NCBI RefSeq assembly: GCF_051020985.1
Contig: NW_027475168.1
Coordinates: forward strand, 248,001 to 312,000
Reading direction: 5' to 3'
From: Nomia melanderi
Lineage: Eukaryota > Arthropoda > Insecta > Hymenoptera > Halictidae
Length of the DNA stretch: 64,000 nucleotides
This document shows, one piece after another, positions 1-12,688 of the stretch (position 1 is its first letter; every line of letters starts with the position of its first letter). The notes beneath the pieces are model-generated. The model was not told the origin of the DNA. It searched no databases and saw only the letters and a program-made list of their open reading frames with translations. A program made the position numbers and the translations under genes.

Positions 1-995
1 TCCAATATATATCTGGTGATATCTCGGGTGCTATTAGAGACAGCGAAATAAATCAAAGTGCATTGTCTGCAGGAGGCCCTGGCGCATGAATCTGTGCAGC
101 GGGAACGACCTCGGACCACCAGGGACCGAGAAAACCACCGTCTCATGGGGTCGGACACTCAGGGTCAGGGAAAAATCATATATATATATGTGGTGATATC
201 TCGGCTGCTATTAGAGATAGCGCAATAAACCAAAGTGAATTGTCTGCAAGAGGCCCTGGTGCATGAATCTGTGCAGCGGGAGCGACCTCGGATCACCAGG
301 GGCCGAGAAAACCACCATCTCATGGGGCCGGACACTCAGGGTCAGGGGAAAATCCAATATATATCTGGTGATATCTAGGGTGCTATTAGAGATAGCGCAA
401 TAAATCAAAGTGCATTGTCTGTAGGAGGCACTGGCGCCTGAATCTGTGCAGTGGGAACGACCTCGGACCACCAGGGGCCGAGAAAACCACAGTCTCATGG
501 GGCCGGACACTCAGGGTCAGGGGAAAATCCAATATTTATCTGGTGATATCTCGGGTGCTATTACAGATAGCGCAATAAATCAAAGTGCATTGTCTGCAAG
601 AGGCCCTGGTGCATGAATCTGTGCAGCGGGATCGACCTCGGACCACCAGGGGCCGAGAAAATCACCGTCTCATGGGGCCGGACTGTCAGGGTCAGGGAAA
701 AATCCAATATATATCGGGTGATATCTCGGGTGGTATTACAGATAGCGCAATAAATCAAAGTGCATTGTCTGTAGGAGGCATTGGCGAATGAATCTGTGCA
801 GCAGGAACGTCGTCGGACCGCCAGGGGCCGAGTAAATTACAGATATTCGGAATCCGTCACCCAAGGTCATGTAAAAATCCAGCATATATCTGGTGATATC
901 TCGGGTGTTATTACAGATAGCGCAATAAATCAAAGTGCATTGTCTGTAGGAGGCACTGGCGAATGAATCTGTGCAGCAGGAACGACCTCGGACCA
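1..995 (+). repeat. Duplicated block, copy 1 of 4551-5545
   Basis: About 1 kb that matches 4553-5545 almost base for base. The offset is 4,552 before base 180 and 4,550 after it, because copy 1 has one extra TA in the run at 177-189. The match ends inside the 21-bp dyad box: copy 1 continues with accaccagggg, copy 2 with accactagcgg. The left end is cut by the window. It contains a divergent monomer at 777-888. Confidence 0.85.
777..888 (+). repeat. Divergent monomer form
   Basis: From gcgaatgaatctg on, the monomer carries gcaggaacg and then replaces the 36 bases after the dyad box by a block with acagatattcggaatccg and cacccaaggtcatgt, ending in ccagcatatatc. The block has the same length as the one it replaces, so the 175-bp period is kept. 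It looks like an older subfamily, not an insertion. Confidence 0.85.
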
Positions 996-1432
996 CCAGG
1001 GGCCGAGAAAACCACCGTCTCATGGGGCCGGACACTCAGGGACTGTGAAAAATCCAATATATATCTGGTGATATCTCGGGTGCTATTACAGATAGCCCAA
1101 TAAACCAAAGTGAATTATCTGAAGGAGGCCCTGGCGCATGCTTGTGTGCAGCGGGAACGACCTCGGACCCCTAGGGGCCAAGAAAACCACCGTCTCATGG
1201 GGCCGGACACTCAGGGTCGGGGAAAAATCCAATATATCTCTGGTGATATCTCGGGTGCTATTAGAGATAGCCCAATAAACCAAAGTGAATTATATGCAGG
1301 AGGCCTTGGCGCATGAATCTGTGCAGCGGGAACGACCTCGGACCACCAGGGGTCGAGATAACCACCGTCTCATGGGGCCGGACACTCAGGGTCAGGGGAA
1401 AATACAATATATATCTGGTTATGTCTCGGGTG

Positions 1433-2572
1433 CTATTACAGATAGCGCAATAAATCAAAGTGCATTTTCTGTAGGAGGCCCTGGCGCATGAATGTGTGCA
1501 GCGGGATCGACCTCGGACCACCAGGGGCCGAGAAAACCACCGTCTCATGGGGTCGGACTGTCAGGGTCAGGGAAAAATCCAATATATATCAGGTGATATC
1601 TCGGGCGCTATTAGAGATAGAGCAATAAATCAAAGTGCATTGTCTGCAGGAGGCCCTAGCGCATAAATCTGTGCAGCGGGAACGACCTCGGGCCACCAGG
1701 GGCCGAGAAAACTACCGTCTCATGGGGTCGGACACTCAGGGTCAGGGAAAAATCCAATATATATGTGGTGATATCTCAGGTGCTATTACAGATAGCGCAA
1801 TAAATCAAAGTTCATTGTCTGCAGGAGGCCCTGCCGCATGGATCTGTGCAGCGGGATCGACCTCGGACCACGAGGGACCGAGAGAACCATCGACACATGG
1901 CGCCGGACTGTCAGAGTCAAGGAAAAATCCAATATATATCTGGTGATATCTCGGGTGCTATTAGAGATAGCGGAATAAATCAAAGTGAATTGTCTGCAGG
2001 AAGCCCAGGCGCATGAATCTGTTCAGCGGGATCGACCTCGGACCACGAGGGACCGAGAAAACCATCGACACATGGGGCCGGACTGTCTGGGTCAGGGAAA
2101 AATCCAATATATATGTGGTGATATCTCGGCTGCTATTAGAGATAGCGCAATAAACCAAAGTGCATTGTCTGTAGGAGGCCCTGGCGCATGAATCTGTGCA
2201 GCGGGAACGACCTCGGATCACCAGGGGCCGAGAAAACCACCGTCTCATGGGGTCGGAGACTCAGGGTCAGGGAAAAATCCAATATAAATCTGGTGATATC
2301 TCGGGTGCTATTACAGATAGCGCAATAAATCAAAGTCCATTGTCTGCAGGAGGCCCTGGCGCATGGATCTGTGCAGCGGGATCGACCTCGGACCACGAGG
2401 GACCGAGAGAACCATCGACACATGGCGCCGGACTGTCAGAGTCAAGGAAAAATCCAATATATATCTGGTGATATCTCGGGTGCTATTAGAGATAGCTAAA
2501 GAAATCAAAGTGCATTGTCTGCAGGAGGCCCTGGCGCATGAATCTGTGCAGCGGGAACGACCTCGGACCACC
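1433..2572 (+). repeat. Duplicated block, copy 1 of 3008-4147
   Basis: A 1.14 kb segment repeated 1,575 bp (9 monomers) downstream. It includes the forms with cgagggaccgagag and catcgacacatggcgccgg. On the right the two copies agree through ctcggaccacca and then part: copy 1 continues with tcggcagag, copy 2 with gggaccgag, so the switch is in the dyad box. The left switch lies between about 1392 and 1433. A related block occurs at about 9482-10620 (offset 8,049). Confidence 0.85.
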
Positions 2573-3007
2573 ATCGGCAGAGAAAACCACAGTCTCATGG
2601 GGCCGGGCACTCAGGGTCAGGGAAAAATCCAACATATATCTGGTAATATGTCGGGTTCTATTACAGATAGCGCAATAAATCAAAGTGCATTGTCTGTAGG
2701 AGGCCCTGGCGCATGAATCTGTGCAGCGGGAACGACCTCGGACCACCAGGGGCCGAGAAAACCACAGTCTCATGGGGCCGGACACTCAGGGTCAGGGGAA
2801 AATCCAATATTTATCTGGTGATATCTCGGGTGCTATTACAGATAGCGCAATAAATCAAAGTGCATTGTCTGTAGGAGGCCCTGATGCATGAATCTGTGCA
2901 GCGGAAACGACCTCGGACCACCAGGGGCCGAGAAAACCACCGTCTCATGGGGCCGGACACTCAGGGACTGTGAAAAATCCAATATATATCTGGTGATATC
3001 TCGGGTG
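2573..3007 (+). repeat. Array segment between the two 1.14-kb copies
   Basis: About 2.5 monomers of a different origin. It begins with the dyad-box variant ccatcggcagag and contains tggtaatatgtcgggttc (2641-2660). The same run occurs at about 8347-8760, 12021-12430, 16217-16510 and 17441-17735. Its left join lies in the dyad box at 2561-2572. Confidence 0.75.
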
Positions 3008-4147
3008 CTATTACAGATAGCGCAATAAATCAAAGTGCATTTTCTGTAGGAGGCCCTGGCGCATGAATGTGTGCAGCGGGATCGACCTCGGACCACCAGG
3101 GGCCGAGAAAACCACCGTCTCATGGGGTCGGACTGTCAGGGTCAGGGAAAAATCCAATATATATCAGGTGATATCTCGGGCGCTATTAGAGATAGAGCAA
3201 TAAATCAAAGTGCATTGTCTGCAGGAGGCCCTAGCGCATAAATCTGTGCAGCGGGAACGCCCTCGGGCCACCAGGGGCCGAGAAAACTACCGTCTCATGG
3301 GGTCGGACACTCAGGGTCAGGGAAAAATCCAATATATATGTGGTGATATCTCAGGTGCTATTACAGATAGCGCAATAAATCAAAGTTCATTGTCTGCAGG
3401 AGGCCCTGGCGCATGGATCTGTGCAGCGGGATCGACCTCGGACCACGAGGGACCGAGAGAACCATCGACACATGGCGCCGGACTGTCAGAGTCAAGGAAA
3501 AATCCAATATATATCTGGTGATATCTCGGGTGCTATTAGAGATAGCGGAATAAATCAAAGTGAATTGTCTGCAGGAAGCCCAGGCGCATGAATCTGTTCA
3601 GCGGGATCGACCTCGGACCACGAGGGACCGAGAAAACCATCGACACATGGGGCCGGACTGTCTGGGTCAGGGAAAAATCCAATATATATGTGGTGATATC
3701 TCGGCTGCTATTAGAGATAGCGCAATAAACCAAAGTGCATTGTCTGTAGGAGGCCCTGGCGCATGAATCTGTGCAGCGGGAACGACCTCGGATCACCAGG
3801 GGCCGAGAAAACCACCGTCTCATGGGGTCGGAGACTCAGGGTCAGGGAAAAATCCAATATAAATCTGGTGATATCTCGGGTGTTATTACAGATAGCGCAA
3901 TAAATCAAAGTCCATTGTCTGCAGGAGGCCCTGGCGCATGGATCTGTGCAGCGGGATCGACCTCGGACCACGAGGGACCGAGAGAACCATCGACACATGG
4001 CGCCGGACTGTCAGAGTCAAGGAAAAATCCAATATATATCTGGTGATATCTCGGGTGCTATTAGAGATAGCTAAAGAAATCAAAGTGCATTGTCTGCAGG
4101 AGGCCCTGGCGCATGAATCTGTGCAGCGGGAACGACCTCGGACCACC
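3008..4147 (+). repeat. Duplicated block, copy 2 of 1433-2572
   Basis: Second copy, nearly identical, with single-base differences such as gccctcggg for gacctcggg near 3260 and tgttatta for tgctatta near 3882. It contains a monomer with the unusual gatagctaaagaaatc in place of gatagcgcaataaatc (4074), which removes the AATAAA hexamer. The same form occurs at 2500, 6874, 10546, 13347 and 14747. Confidence 0.85.
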
Positions 4148-4550
4148 AGGGACCGAGAAAACCACCGTCTCATGGGATCGGACACTCAGGGTCAGGGAAA
4201 AATCCAATATATCTCTGGTGAAATCGCGGGTGCTATTAGAGATAGCGCAATAAAACAAAGTGCATTGTCTGTAGGAGGCCCTGGCGCATGAATCTGTGCA
4301 GCGGGAACGACCTCGGACCACCAGGGGCCGAGAAAACCACCGTCTCATGGGGTCGGTGACTCAGGGTCAGGGAAAAATCCAATATAAATCTGGTGATATC
4401 TCGGGCGAAATTACAGATAGCGCAATAAATCAAAGTGCATTGTCTGCAGGAGGCCCTGGCCCATGGATCTGTGCAGCGGGATCGACCTCGGACCACGAGG
4501 GACCGAGAAAACCATCGACACATGGCGCCGGCCTGTCAGGGTCAAGGAAA

Positions 4551-5545
4551 AATCCAATATATATCTGGAGATATCTCGGGTGCTATTAGAGACAGCGAAA
4601 TAAATCAAAGTGCATTGTCTGCAGGAGGCCCTGGCGCATGAATCTGTGCAGCGGGAACGACCTCGGACCACCAGGGACCGAGAAAACCACCGTCTCATGG
4701 GGTCGGACACTCAGGGTCAGGGAAAAATCATATATATATGTGGTGATATCTCGGCTGCTATTAGAGATAGCGCAATAAACCAAAGTGAATTGTCTGCAAG
4801 AGGCCCTGGTGCATGAATCTGTGCAGCGGGAGCGACCTCGGATCACCAGGGGCCGAGAAAACCACCATCTCATGGGGCCGGACACTCAGGGTCAGGGGAA
4901 AATCCAATATATATCTGGTGATATCTAGGGTGCTATTAGAGATAGCGCAATAAATCAAAGTGCATTGTCTGTAGGAGGCACTGGCGCCTGAATCTGTGCA
5001 GTGGGAACGACCTCGGACCACCAGGGGCCGAGAAAACCACAGTCTCATGGGGCCGGACACTCAGGGTCAGGGGAAAATCCAATATTTATCTGGTGATATC
5101 TCGGGTGCTATTACAGATAGCGCAATAAATCAAAGTGCATTGTCTGCAAGAGGCCCTGGTGCATGAATCTGTGCAGCGGGATCGACCTCGGACCACCAGG
5201 GGCCGAGAAAATCACCGTCTCATGGGGCCGGACTGTCAGGGTCAGGGAAAAATCCAATATATATCGGGTGATATCTCGGGTGGTATTACAGATAGCGCAA
5301 TAAATCAAAGTGCATTGTCTGTAGGAGGCATTGGCGAATGAATCTGTGCAGCAGGAACGTCGTCGGACCGCCAGGGGCCGAGTAAATTACAGATATTCGG
5401 AATCCGTCACCCAAGGTCATGTAAAAATCCAGCATATATCTGGTGATATCTCGGGTGTTATTACAGATAGCGCAATAAATCAAAGTGCATTGTCTGTAGG
5501 AGGCACTGGCGAATGAATCTGTGCAGCAGGAACGACCTCGGACCA
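4551..5545 (+). repeat. Duplicated block, copy 2 of 1-995
   Basis: Second copy of the block at the start of the window, 26 monomers away. It differs in TA-run length near 4730-4740 and at scattered single bases (for example tggagatatc at 4566). Beyond 5545 the array switches to different monomer types. Related blocks also start near 7383, 11057 and 15257, so this block has at least five relatives in the first 16 kb. Confidence 0.85.
5327..5438 (+). repeat. Divergent monomer form
   Basis: Copy of the divergent monomer at 777-888, carried along in the 4,550-bp offset block. It shares the extra changes cgtcgtcggaccgcc and gagtaaattac with that copy. Confidence 0.85.
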
Positions 5546-5851
5546 CTAGCGGCCGAGAAAACCACCGTCTCATGGGGCCGGACACTCAGGGTCAGGGAAA
5601 AATCCAATATATATCTGGTGATATCTCGGTTCCTATTACAGATAGCGCAATAAATCAAAGTGCATTGTCTGCAGGAAGCCCTGGCGCATGATTCTGTGCA
5701 GCGGGAATGACCTCGGACCACCAGGGGCCGAGAAAACCACAGTCTCATGGGGCCGGACTGTCAGTGTCAGTGAAAAATCCAATATATATCTGGTGATATC
5801 TCGGTTCCTATTACAGATAGCGCAATAAATCAAAGTGCATTGTCTGTAGGA

Positions 5852-5963
5852 GGCACTGGCGAATGAATCTGTGAAGCAGGAACGACCTCGGACCACCAGG
5901 CGCCGAGAAAATTACAGATATTCGGATTCCGTCACCCAAGGTCATGTAAAAATCCAGCATATA
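5852..5963 (+). repeat. Divergent monomer form
   Basis: Three monomers after the previous one, but a distinct version: gtgaagcagg, ccaggcgccgag and ttcggattccg. The same version recurs at 8826-8937. Confidence 0.85.
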
Positions 5964-6319
5964 TCTGGTGATATCTCGGGTGCTATTAGAGATAGCGAAA
6001 TAAATCAAAGTGCATTGTCTGCAGGAGGCCCTGGCGCATGAATCTGTGCAGCGGGCACGACCTCGGACCACCAGGGGCCGAGAAAACCAACGTCTCATGG
6101 GGTCGGACACTCAGGGTCAGGGAAAAATCCAATATAAATCTGGTGATATCTCGGGTGCTATTAGAGATAGCCCAATAAACCAAAGTGAATTATCTGAAGG
6201 AGGCCCTGGCGCATGCTTGTGTGCAGCGGGAACGACCTCGGACCCCTAGGGGCCAAGAAAACCACCGTCTCATGGGGCCGGACACTCAGGGTCGGGGAAA
6301 AATCCAATATATCTCTGGT

Positions 6320-8813
6320 GATATCTCGGGTGCTATTAGAGATAGCGGAATAAATCAAAGTGAATTGTCTGCAGGAAGCCCAGGCGCATGAATCTGTTCA
6401 GCGGGATCGACCTCGGACCACGAGGGACCGAGAAAACCATCGACACATGGGGCCGGACTGTCTGGGTCAGGGAAAAATCCAATATATATGTGGTGATATC
6501 TCGGCTGCTATTAGAGATAGCGCAATAAACCAAAGTGCACTGTCTGTAGGAGGCCCTGGCGCATGAATCTGTGCAGCGGGAACGACCTCGGATCACCAGG
6601 GGCCGAGAAAACCACCGTCTCATGGGGTCGGAGACTCAGGGTCAGGGAAAAATCCAATATAAATCTGGTGATATCTCGGGTGCTATTACAGATAGCGCAA
6701 TAAATCAAAGTCCATTGTCTGCAGGAGGCCCTGGCGCATGGATCTGTGCAGCGGGATCGACCTCGGACCACGAGGGACCGAGAGAACCATCGACACATGG
6801 CGCCGGACTGTCAGAGTCAAGGAAAAATCCAATATATATCTGGTGATATCTCGGGTGCTATTAGAGATAGCTAAAGAAATCAAAGTGCATTGTCTGCAGG
6901 AGGCCCTGGCGCATGAATCTGTGCAGCGGGAACGACCTCGGACCACCAGGGACCGAGAAAACCACCGTCTCATGGGATCGGACACTCAGGGTCAGGGAAA
7001 ATCCAATATATCTCTGGTGAAATCTCGGGTGCTATTAGAGATAGCGCAATAAAACAAAGTGCATTGTCTGTAGGAGGCCCTGGCGCATGAATCTGTGCAG
7101 CGGGAACGACCTCGGATCACCAGGGGCCGAGAAAACCACCGTCTCATGGGGTCGGTGACTCAGGGTCAGGGAAAAATCCAATATAAATCTGGTGATATCT
7201 CGGGCGAAATTACAGATAGCGCAATAAATCAAAGTGCATTGTCTGCAGGAGGCCCTGGCCCATGGATCTGTGCAGCGGGATCGACCTCGGACCACGAGGG
7301 ACCGAGAAAACCATCGACACATGGCGCCGGCCTGTCAGGGTCAAGGAAAAATCCAATATATATCTGGTGATATCTCGGGTGCTATTAGAGACAGCGAAAT
7401 AAATCAAAGTGCATTGTCTGCAGGAGGCCCTGGCGCATGCATCTGTGCAGCGGGAACGACCTCGGACCACCAGGGACCGAGAAAACCACCGTCTCATGGG
7501 GTCGGACACTCAGGGTCAGGGAAAAATCATATATATATGTGGTGATATCTCGGCTGCTATTAGAGATAGCGCAATAAACCAAAGTGAATTGTCTGCAAGA
7601 GGCCCTGGTGCATGAATCTGTGCAGCGGGAGCGACCTCGGATCACCAGGGGCCGAGAAAACCACCATCTCATGGGGCCGAACACTCAGGGTCAGGGGAAA
7701 ATCCAATATATATCTGGTGATATCTAGGGTGCTATTAGAGATAGCGCAATAAATCAAAGTGCATTGTCTGTAGGAGGCACTGGCGCCTGAATCTGTGCAG
7801 TGGGAACGACCTCGGACCACCAGGGGCCGAGAAAACCACAGTCTCATGGGGCCGGACACTCAGGGTCAGGGGAAAATCCAATATTTATCTGGTGATATCT
7901 CGGGTGCTATTACAGATTGCGCAATAAATCAAAGTGCATTGTCTGCAAGAGGCCCTGGTGCATGAATCTGTGCAGCGGGAGCGACCTCGGACCACCAGGG
8001 GCCGAGAAAACCACCATCTCATGGGGCCGGACACTCAGGGTCAGGGGAAAATCCAATATATATCTGGTGATATCTAGGGTACTATTAGAGATAGCGCAAT
8101 AAATCAAAGTGCATTGTCTGTAGGAGGCACTGGCGCCTGAATCTGTGCAGTGGGAACGACCTCGGACAACCAGGGGACGAGAAAACCACAGTCTCATGGG
8201 GCCGGACACTCAGGGTCAGGGGAAAATCCACTATATATCTGGTGATATCTCGGGTGCTATTAGAGATAGCGCAATAAATCAAAGTGCATTGTCTGTAGGA
8301 GGCCCTGGCGCATGAATCTGTTCAGCGGGAACGACCTCGGACCACCATCGGCAGAGAAAACCACAGTCTCATGGGGCCGGGCACTCAGGGTCAGGGAAAA
8401 ATCCAACATATATCTGGTAATATGTCGGGTTCTATTACAGATAGCGCAATAAATCAAAGTGCATTGTCTGTAGGAGGCCCTGGCGCATGAATCTGTGCAG
8501 CGGGAACGACCTCGGACCACCAGGGGCCGAGAAAACCACAGTCTCATGGGGCCGGACACTCAGGGTCAGGGGAAAATCCAATATTTATCTGGTGATATCT
8601 CGGGTGCTATTACAGATAGCGCAATAAATCAAAGTGCATTGTCTGTAGGAGGCCCTGATGCATGAATCTGTGCAGCGGGAACGACCTCGGACCACCAGGG
8701 GCCGAGAAAACCACCGTCTCATGGGGCCGGACACTCAGGGACTGTGAAAAATCCAATATATATCTGGTGATATCTCGGGTGCTATTACAGATAGCGCAAT
8801 AAATCAAAGTGCA
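6320..8813 (+). repeat. 2.5-kb duplicated block, copy 1 of 9994-12487
   Basis: About 14 monomers repeated 3,674 bp downstream. The two copies share a 1-bp shortened A-run (6995 and 10674), a good marker of common descent. The match starts within gatatctcgggtgctatta and ends near 8813, where copy 1 reads gcattgtctg and copy 2 gcattttctg. Part of it (about 6340-6950) is also related to 1961-2572. Confidence 0.85.
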
Positions 8814-8825
8814 TTGTCTGTAGGA

Positions 8826-8937
8826 GGCACTAGCGAATGAATCTGTGAAGCAGGAACGACCTCGGACCACCAGGCGCCGAGAAAATTACAGATATTCGGA
8901 TTCCGTCACCCAAGGTCATGTAAAAATCCAGCATATA
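8826..8937 (+). repeat. Divergent monomer form
   Basis: Same version as 5852-5963, with ggcactagcgaatg at the left. It ends the 2.5-kb block shared with 9994-12487; the partner block lacks it. Confidence 0.85.
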
Positions 8938-9993
8938 TCTGGTGATATCTCGGGTGCTATTAGAGATAGCGAAATAAATCAAAGTGCATTGTCTGCAGGA
9001 GGCCCTGGCGCATGAATCTGTGCAGCAGGCACGACCTCGGACCACCAGGGGCCGAGAAAACCACCGTCTCATGGGGCCGGACACTCAGGGTCAGGGGAAA
9101 ATACAATATATATCTGGTGATATCTCGGGTGCTATTAGAGATAGCCCAATAAACCAAAGTGAATTATCTGAAGGAGGCCCTGGCGCATGCTTGTGTGCAG
9201 CGGGAACGACCTCGGACCCCTAGGGGCCAAGAAAACCACCGTCTCATGGGGCCGGACACTCAGGGTCGGGGAAAAATCCAATATATCTCTGGTGATATCT
9301 CGGGTGCTATTAGAGATAGCCCAATAAACCAAAGTGAATTATATGCAGGAGGCCTTGGCGCATGAATCTGTGCAGCGGGAACGACCTCGGACCACCAGGG
9401 GCCGAGATAACCACCGTCTCATGGGGCCGGACACTCAGGGTCAGGGGAAAATACAATATATATCTGGTTATGTCTCGGGTGCTATTACAGATAGCGCAAT
9501 AAATCAAAGTGCATTTTCTGTAGGAGGCCCTGGCGCATGAATGTGTGCAGCGGGATCGACCTCGGACCACCAGGGGCCGAGAAAACCACCGTCTCATGGG
9601 GTCGGACTGTCAGGGTCAGGGAAAAATCCAATATATATCAGGTGATATCTCGGGCGCTATTAGAGATAGAGCAATAAATCAAAGTGCATTGTCTGCAGGA
9701 GGCCCTAGCGCATAAATCTGTGCAGCGGGAACGACCTCGGGCCACCAGGGGCCGAGAAAACTACCGTCTCATGGGGTCGGACACTCAGGGTCAGGGAAAA
9801 ATCCAATATATATGTGGTGATATCTCAGGTGCTATTACAGATAGCGCAATAAATCAAAGTTCATTGTCTGCAGGAGGCCCTGGCGCATGGATCTGTGCAG
9901 CGGGATCGACCTCGGACCACGAGGGACCGAGAGAACCATCGACACATGGCGCCGGACTGTCAGAGTCAAGGAAAAATCCAATATATATCTGGT

Positions 9994-12487
9994 GATATCT
10001 CGGGAGCTATTAGAGATAGCGGAATAAATAAAAGTGAATTGTCTGCAGGAAGCCCAGGCGCATGAATCTGTTCAGCGGGATCGACCTCGGACCACGAGGG
10101 ACCGAGAAAACCATCGACACATGGGGCCGGACTGTCTGGGTCAGGGAAAAATCCAATATATATGTGGTGATATCTCGGCTGCTATTAGAGATAGCGCAAT
10201 AAACCAAAGTGCATTGTCTGTAGGAGGCCCTGGCGCATGAATCTGTGCAGCGGGAACGACCTCGGATCACCAGGGGCCGAGAAAACCACCGTCTCATGGG
10301 GTCGGAGACTCAGGGTCAGGGAAAAATCCAATATAAATCTGGTGATATCTCGGGTGCTATTACAGATAGCGCAATAAATCAAAGTCCATTGTCTGCAGGA
10401 GGCCCTGGCGCATGGATCTGTGCAGCGGGATCGACCTCGGACCACGAGGGACCGAGAGAACCATCGACACATGGCGCCGGACTGTCAGAGTCAAGGAAAA
10501 ATCCAATATATATCTGGTGATATCTCGGGTGCTATTAGAGATAGCTAAAGAAATCAAAGTGCATTGTCTGCAGGAGGCCCTGGCGCATGAATCTGTGCAG
10601 CGGGAACGACCTCGGACCACCAGGGACCGAGAAAACCACCGTCTCATGGGATCGGACACTCAGGGTCAGGGAAAATCCAATATATCTCTGGTGAAATCTC
10701 GGGTGCTATTAGAGATAGCGCAATAAAACAAAGTGCATTGTCTGTAGGAGGCCCTGGCGCATGAATCTGTGCAGCGGGAACGACCTCGGACCACCAGGGG
10801 CCGAGAAAACCACCGTCTCATGGGGTCGGTGACTCAGGGTCAGGGAAAAATCCAATATAAATCTGGTGATATCTCGGGCGAAATTACAGATAGCGCAATA
10901 AATCAAAGTGCATTGTCTGCAGGAGGCCCTGGCCCATGGATCTGTGCAGCGGGATCGACCTCGGACCACGAGGGACCGAGAAAACCATCGACACATGGCG
11001 CCGGCCTGTCAGGGTCAAGGAAAAATCCAATATATATCTGGTGATATCTCGGGTGCTATTAGAGACAGCGAAATAAATCAAAGTGCATTGTCTGCAGGAG
11101 GCCCTGGCGCATGAATCTGTGCAGCGGGAACGACCTCGGACCACCAGGGACCGAGAAAACCACCGTCTCATGGGGTCGGACACTCAGGGTCAGGGAAAAA
11201 TCATATATATATGTGGTGATATCTCGGCTGCTATTAGAGATAGCGCAATAAACCAAAGTGAATTGTCTGCAAGAGGCCCTGGTGCATGAATCTGTGCAGC
11301 GGGAGCGACCTCGGATCACCAGGGGCCGAGAAAACCACCATCTCATGGGGCCGAACACTCAGGGTCAGGGGAAAATCCAATATATATCTGGTGATATCTA
11401 GGGTGCTATTAGAGATAGCGCAATAAATCAAAGTGCATTGTCTGTAGGAGGCACTGGCGCCTGAATCTGTGCAGTGGGAACGACCTCGGACCACCAGGGG
11501 CCGAGAAAACCACAGTCTCATGGGGCCGGACACTCAGGGTCAGGGGAAAATCCAATATTTATCTGGTGATATCTCGGGTGCTATTACAGATAGCGCAATA
11601 AATCAAAGTGCATTGTCTGCAAGAGGCCCTGGTGCATGAATCTGTGCAGCGGGAGCGACCTCGGACCACCAGGGGCCGAGAAAACCACCATCTCATGGGG
11701 CCGGACACTCAGGGTCAGGGGAAAATCCAATATATATCTGGTGATATCTAGGGTACTATTAGAGATAGCGCAATAAATCAAAGTGCATTGTCTGTAGGAG
11801 GCACTGGCGCCTGAATCTGTGCAGTGGGAACGACCTCGGACAACCAGGGGACGAGAAAACCACAGTCTCATGGGGCCGGACACTCAGGGTCAGGGGAAAA
11901 TCCACTATATATCTGGTGATATCTCGGGTGCTATTAGAGATAGCGCAATAAATCAAAGTGCATTGTCTGTAGGAGGCCCTGGCGCATGAATCTGTTCAGC
12001 GGGAACGACCTCGGACCACCATCGGCAGAGGAAACCACAGTCTCATGGGGCCGGGCACTCAGGGTCAGGGAAAAATCCAACATATATCTGGTAATATGTC
12101 GGGTTCTATTACAGATAGCGCAATAAATCAAAGTGCATTGTCTGTAGGAGGCCCTGGCGCATGAATCTGTGCAGCGGGAACGACCTCGGACCACCAGGGG
12201 CCGAGAAAACCACAGTCTCATGGGGCCGGACACTCAGGGTCAGGGGAAAATCCAATATTTATCTGGTGATATCTCGGGTGCTATTACAGATAGCGCAATA
12301 AATCAAAGTGCATTGTCTGTAGGAGGCCCTGATGCATGAATCTGTGCAGCGGGAACGACCTCGGACCAACAGGGGCCGAGAAAACCACCGTCTCATGGGG
12401 CCGGACACTCAGGGACTGTGAAAAATCCAATATATATCTGGTGATATCTCGGGTGCTATTACAGATAGCGCAATAAATCAAAGTGCA
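9994..12487 (+). repeat. 2.5-kb duplicated block, copy 2 of 6320-8813
   Basis: Second copy, with few single-base differences (for example gaaagtga for caaagtga near 10030, and accaacagg for accaccagg near 12366). The part from about 10390 to 12310 is repeated once more at 14590-16510. Confidence 0.85.
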
Positions 12488-12688
12488 TTTTCTGTAGGAG
12501 GCCCTGGCGCATGAATGTGTGCAGCGGGATCGACCTCGGACCACCAGGGGCCGAGAAAACCACCGTCTCATGGGGTCGGACTGTCAGGGTCAGGGAAAAA
12601 TCCAATATATATCAGGTGATATCTCGGGCGCTATTAGAGATAGAGCAATAAATCAAAGTGCATTGTCTGCAGGAGGCCCTAGCGCATA

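Noticed and set aside
836..888. Divergent block as part of a tRNA-derived short interspersed element (tattcggaatcc slightly resembles a B box)
   Set aside because: The B-box match needs an extra base and a mismatch, no A box or poly(A) tail is present, and the block replaces an equal length of monomer instead of being inserted.
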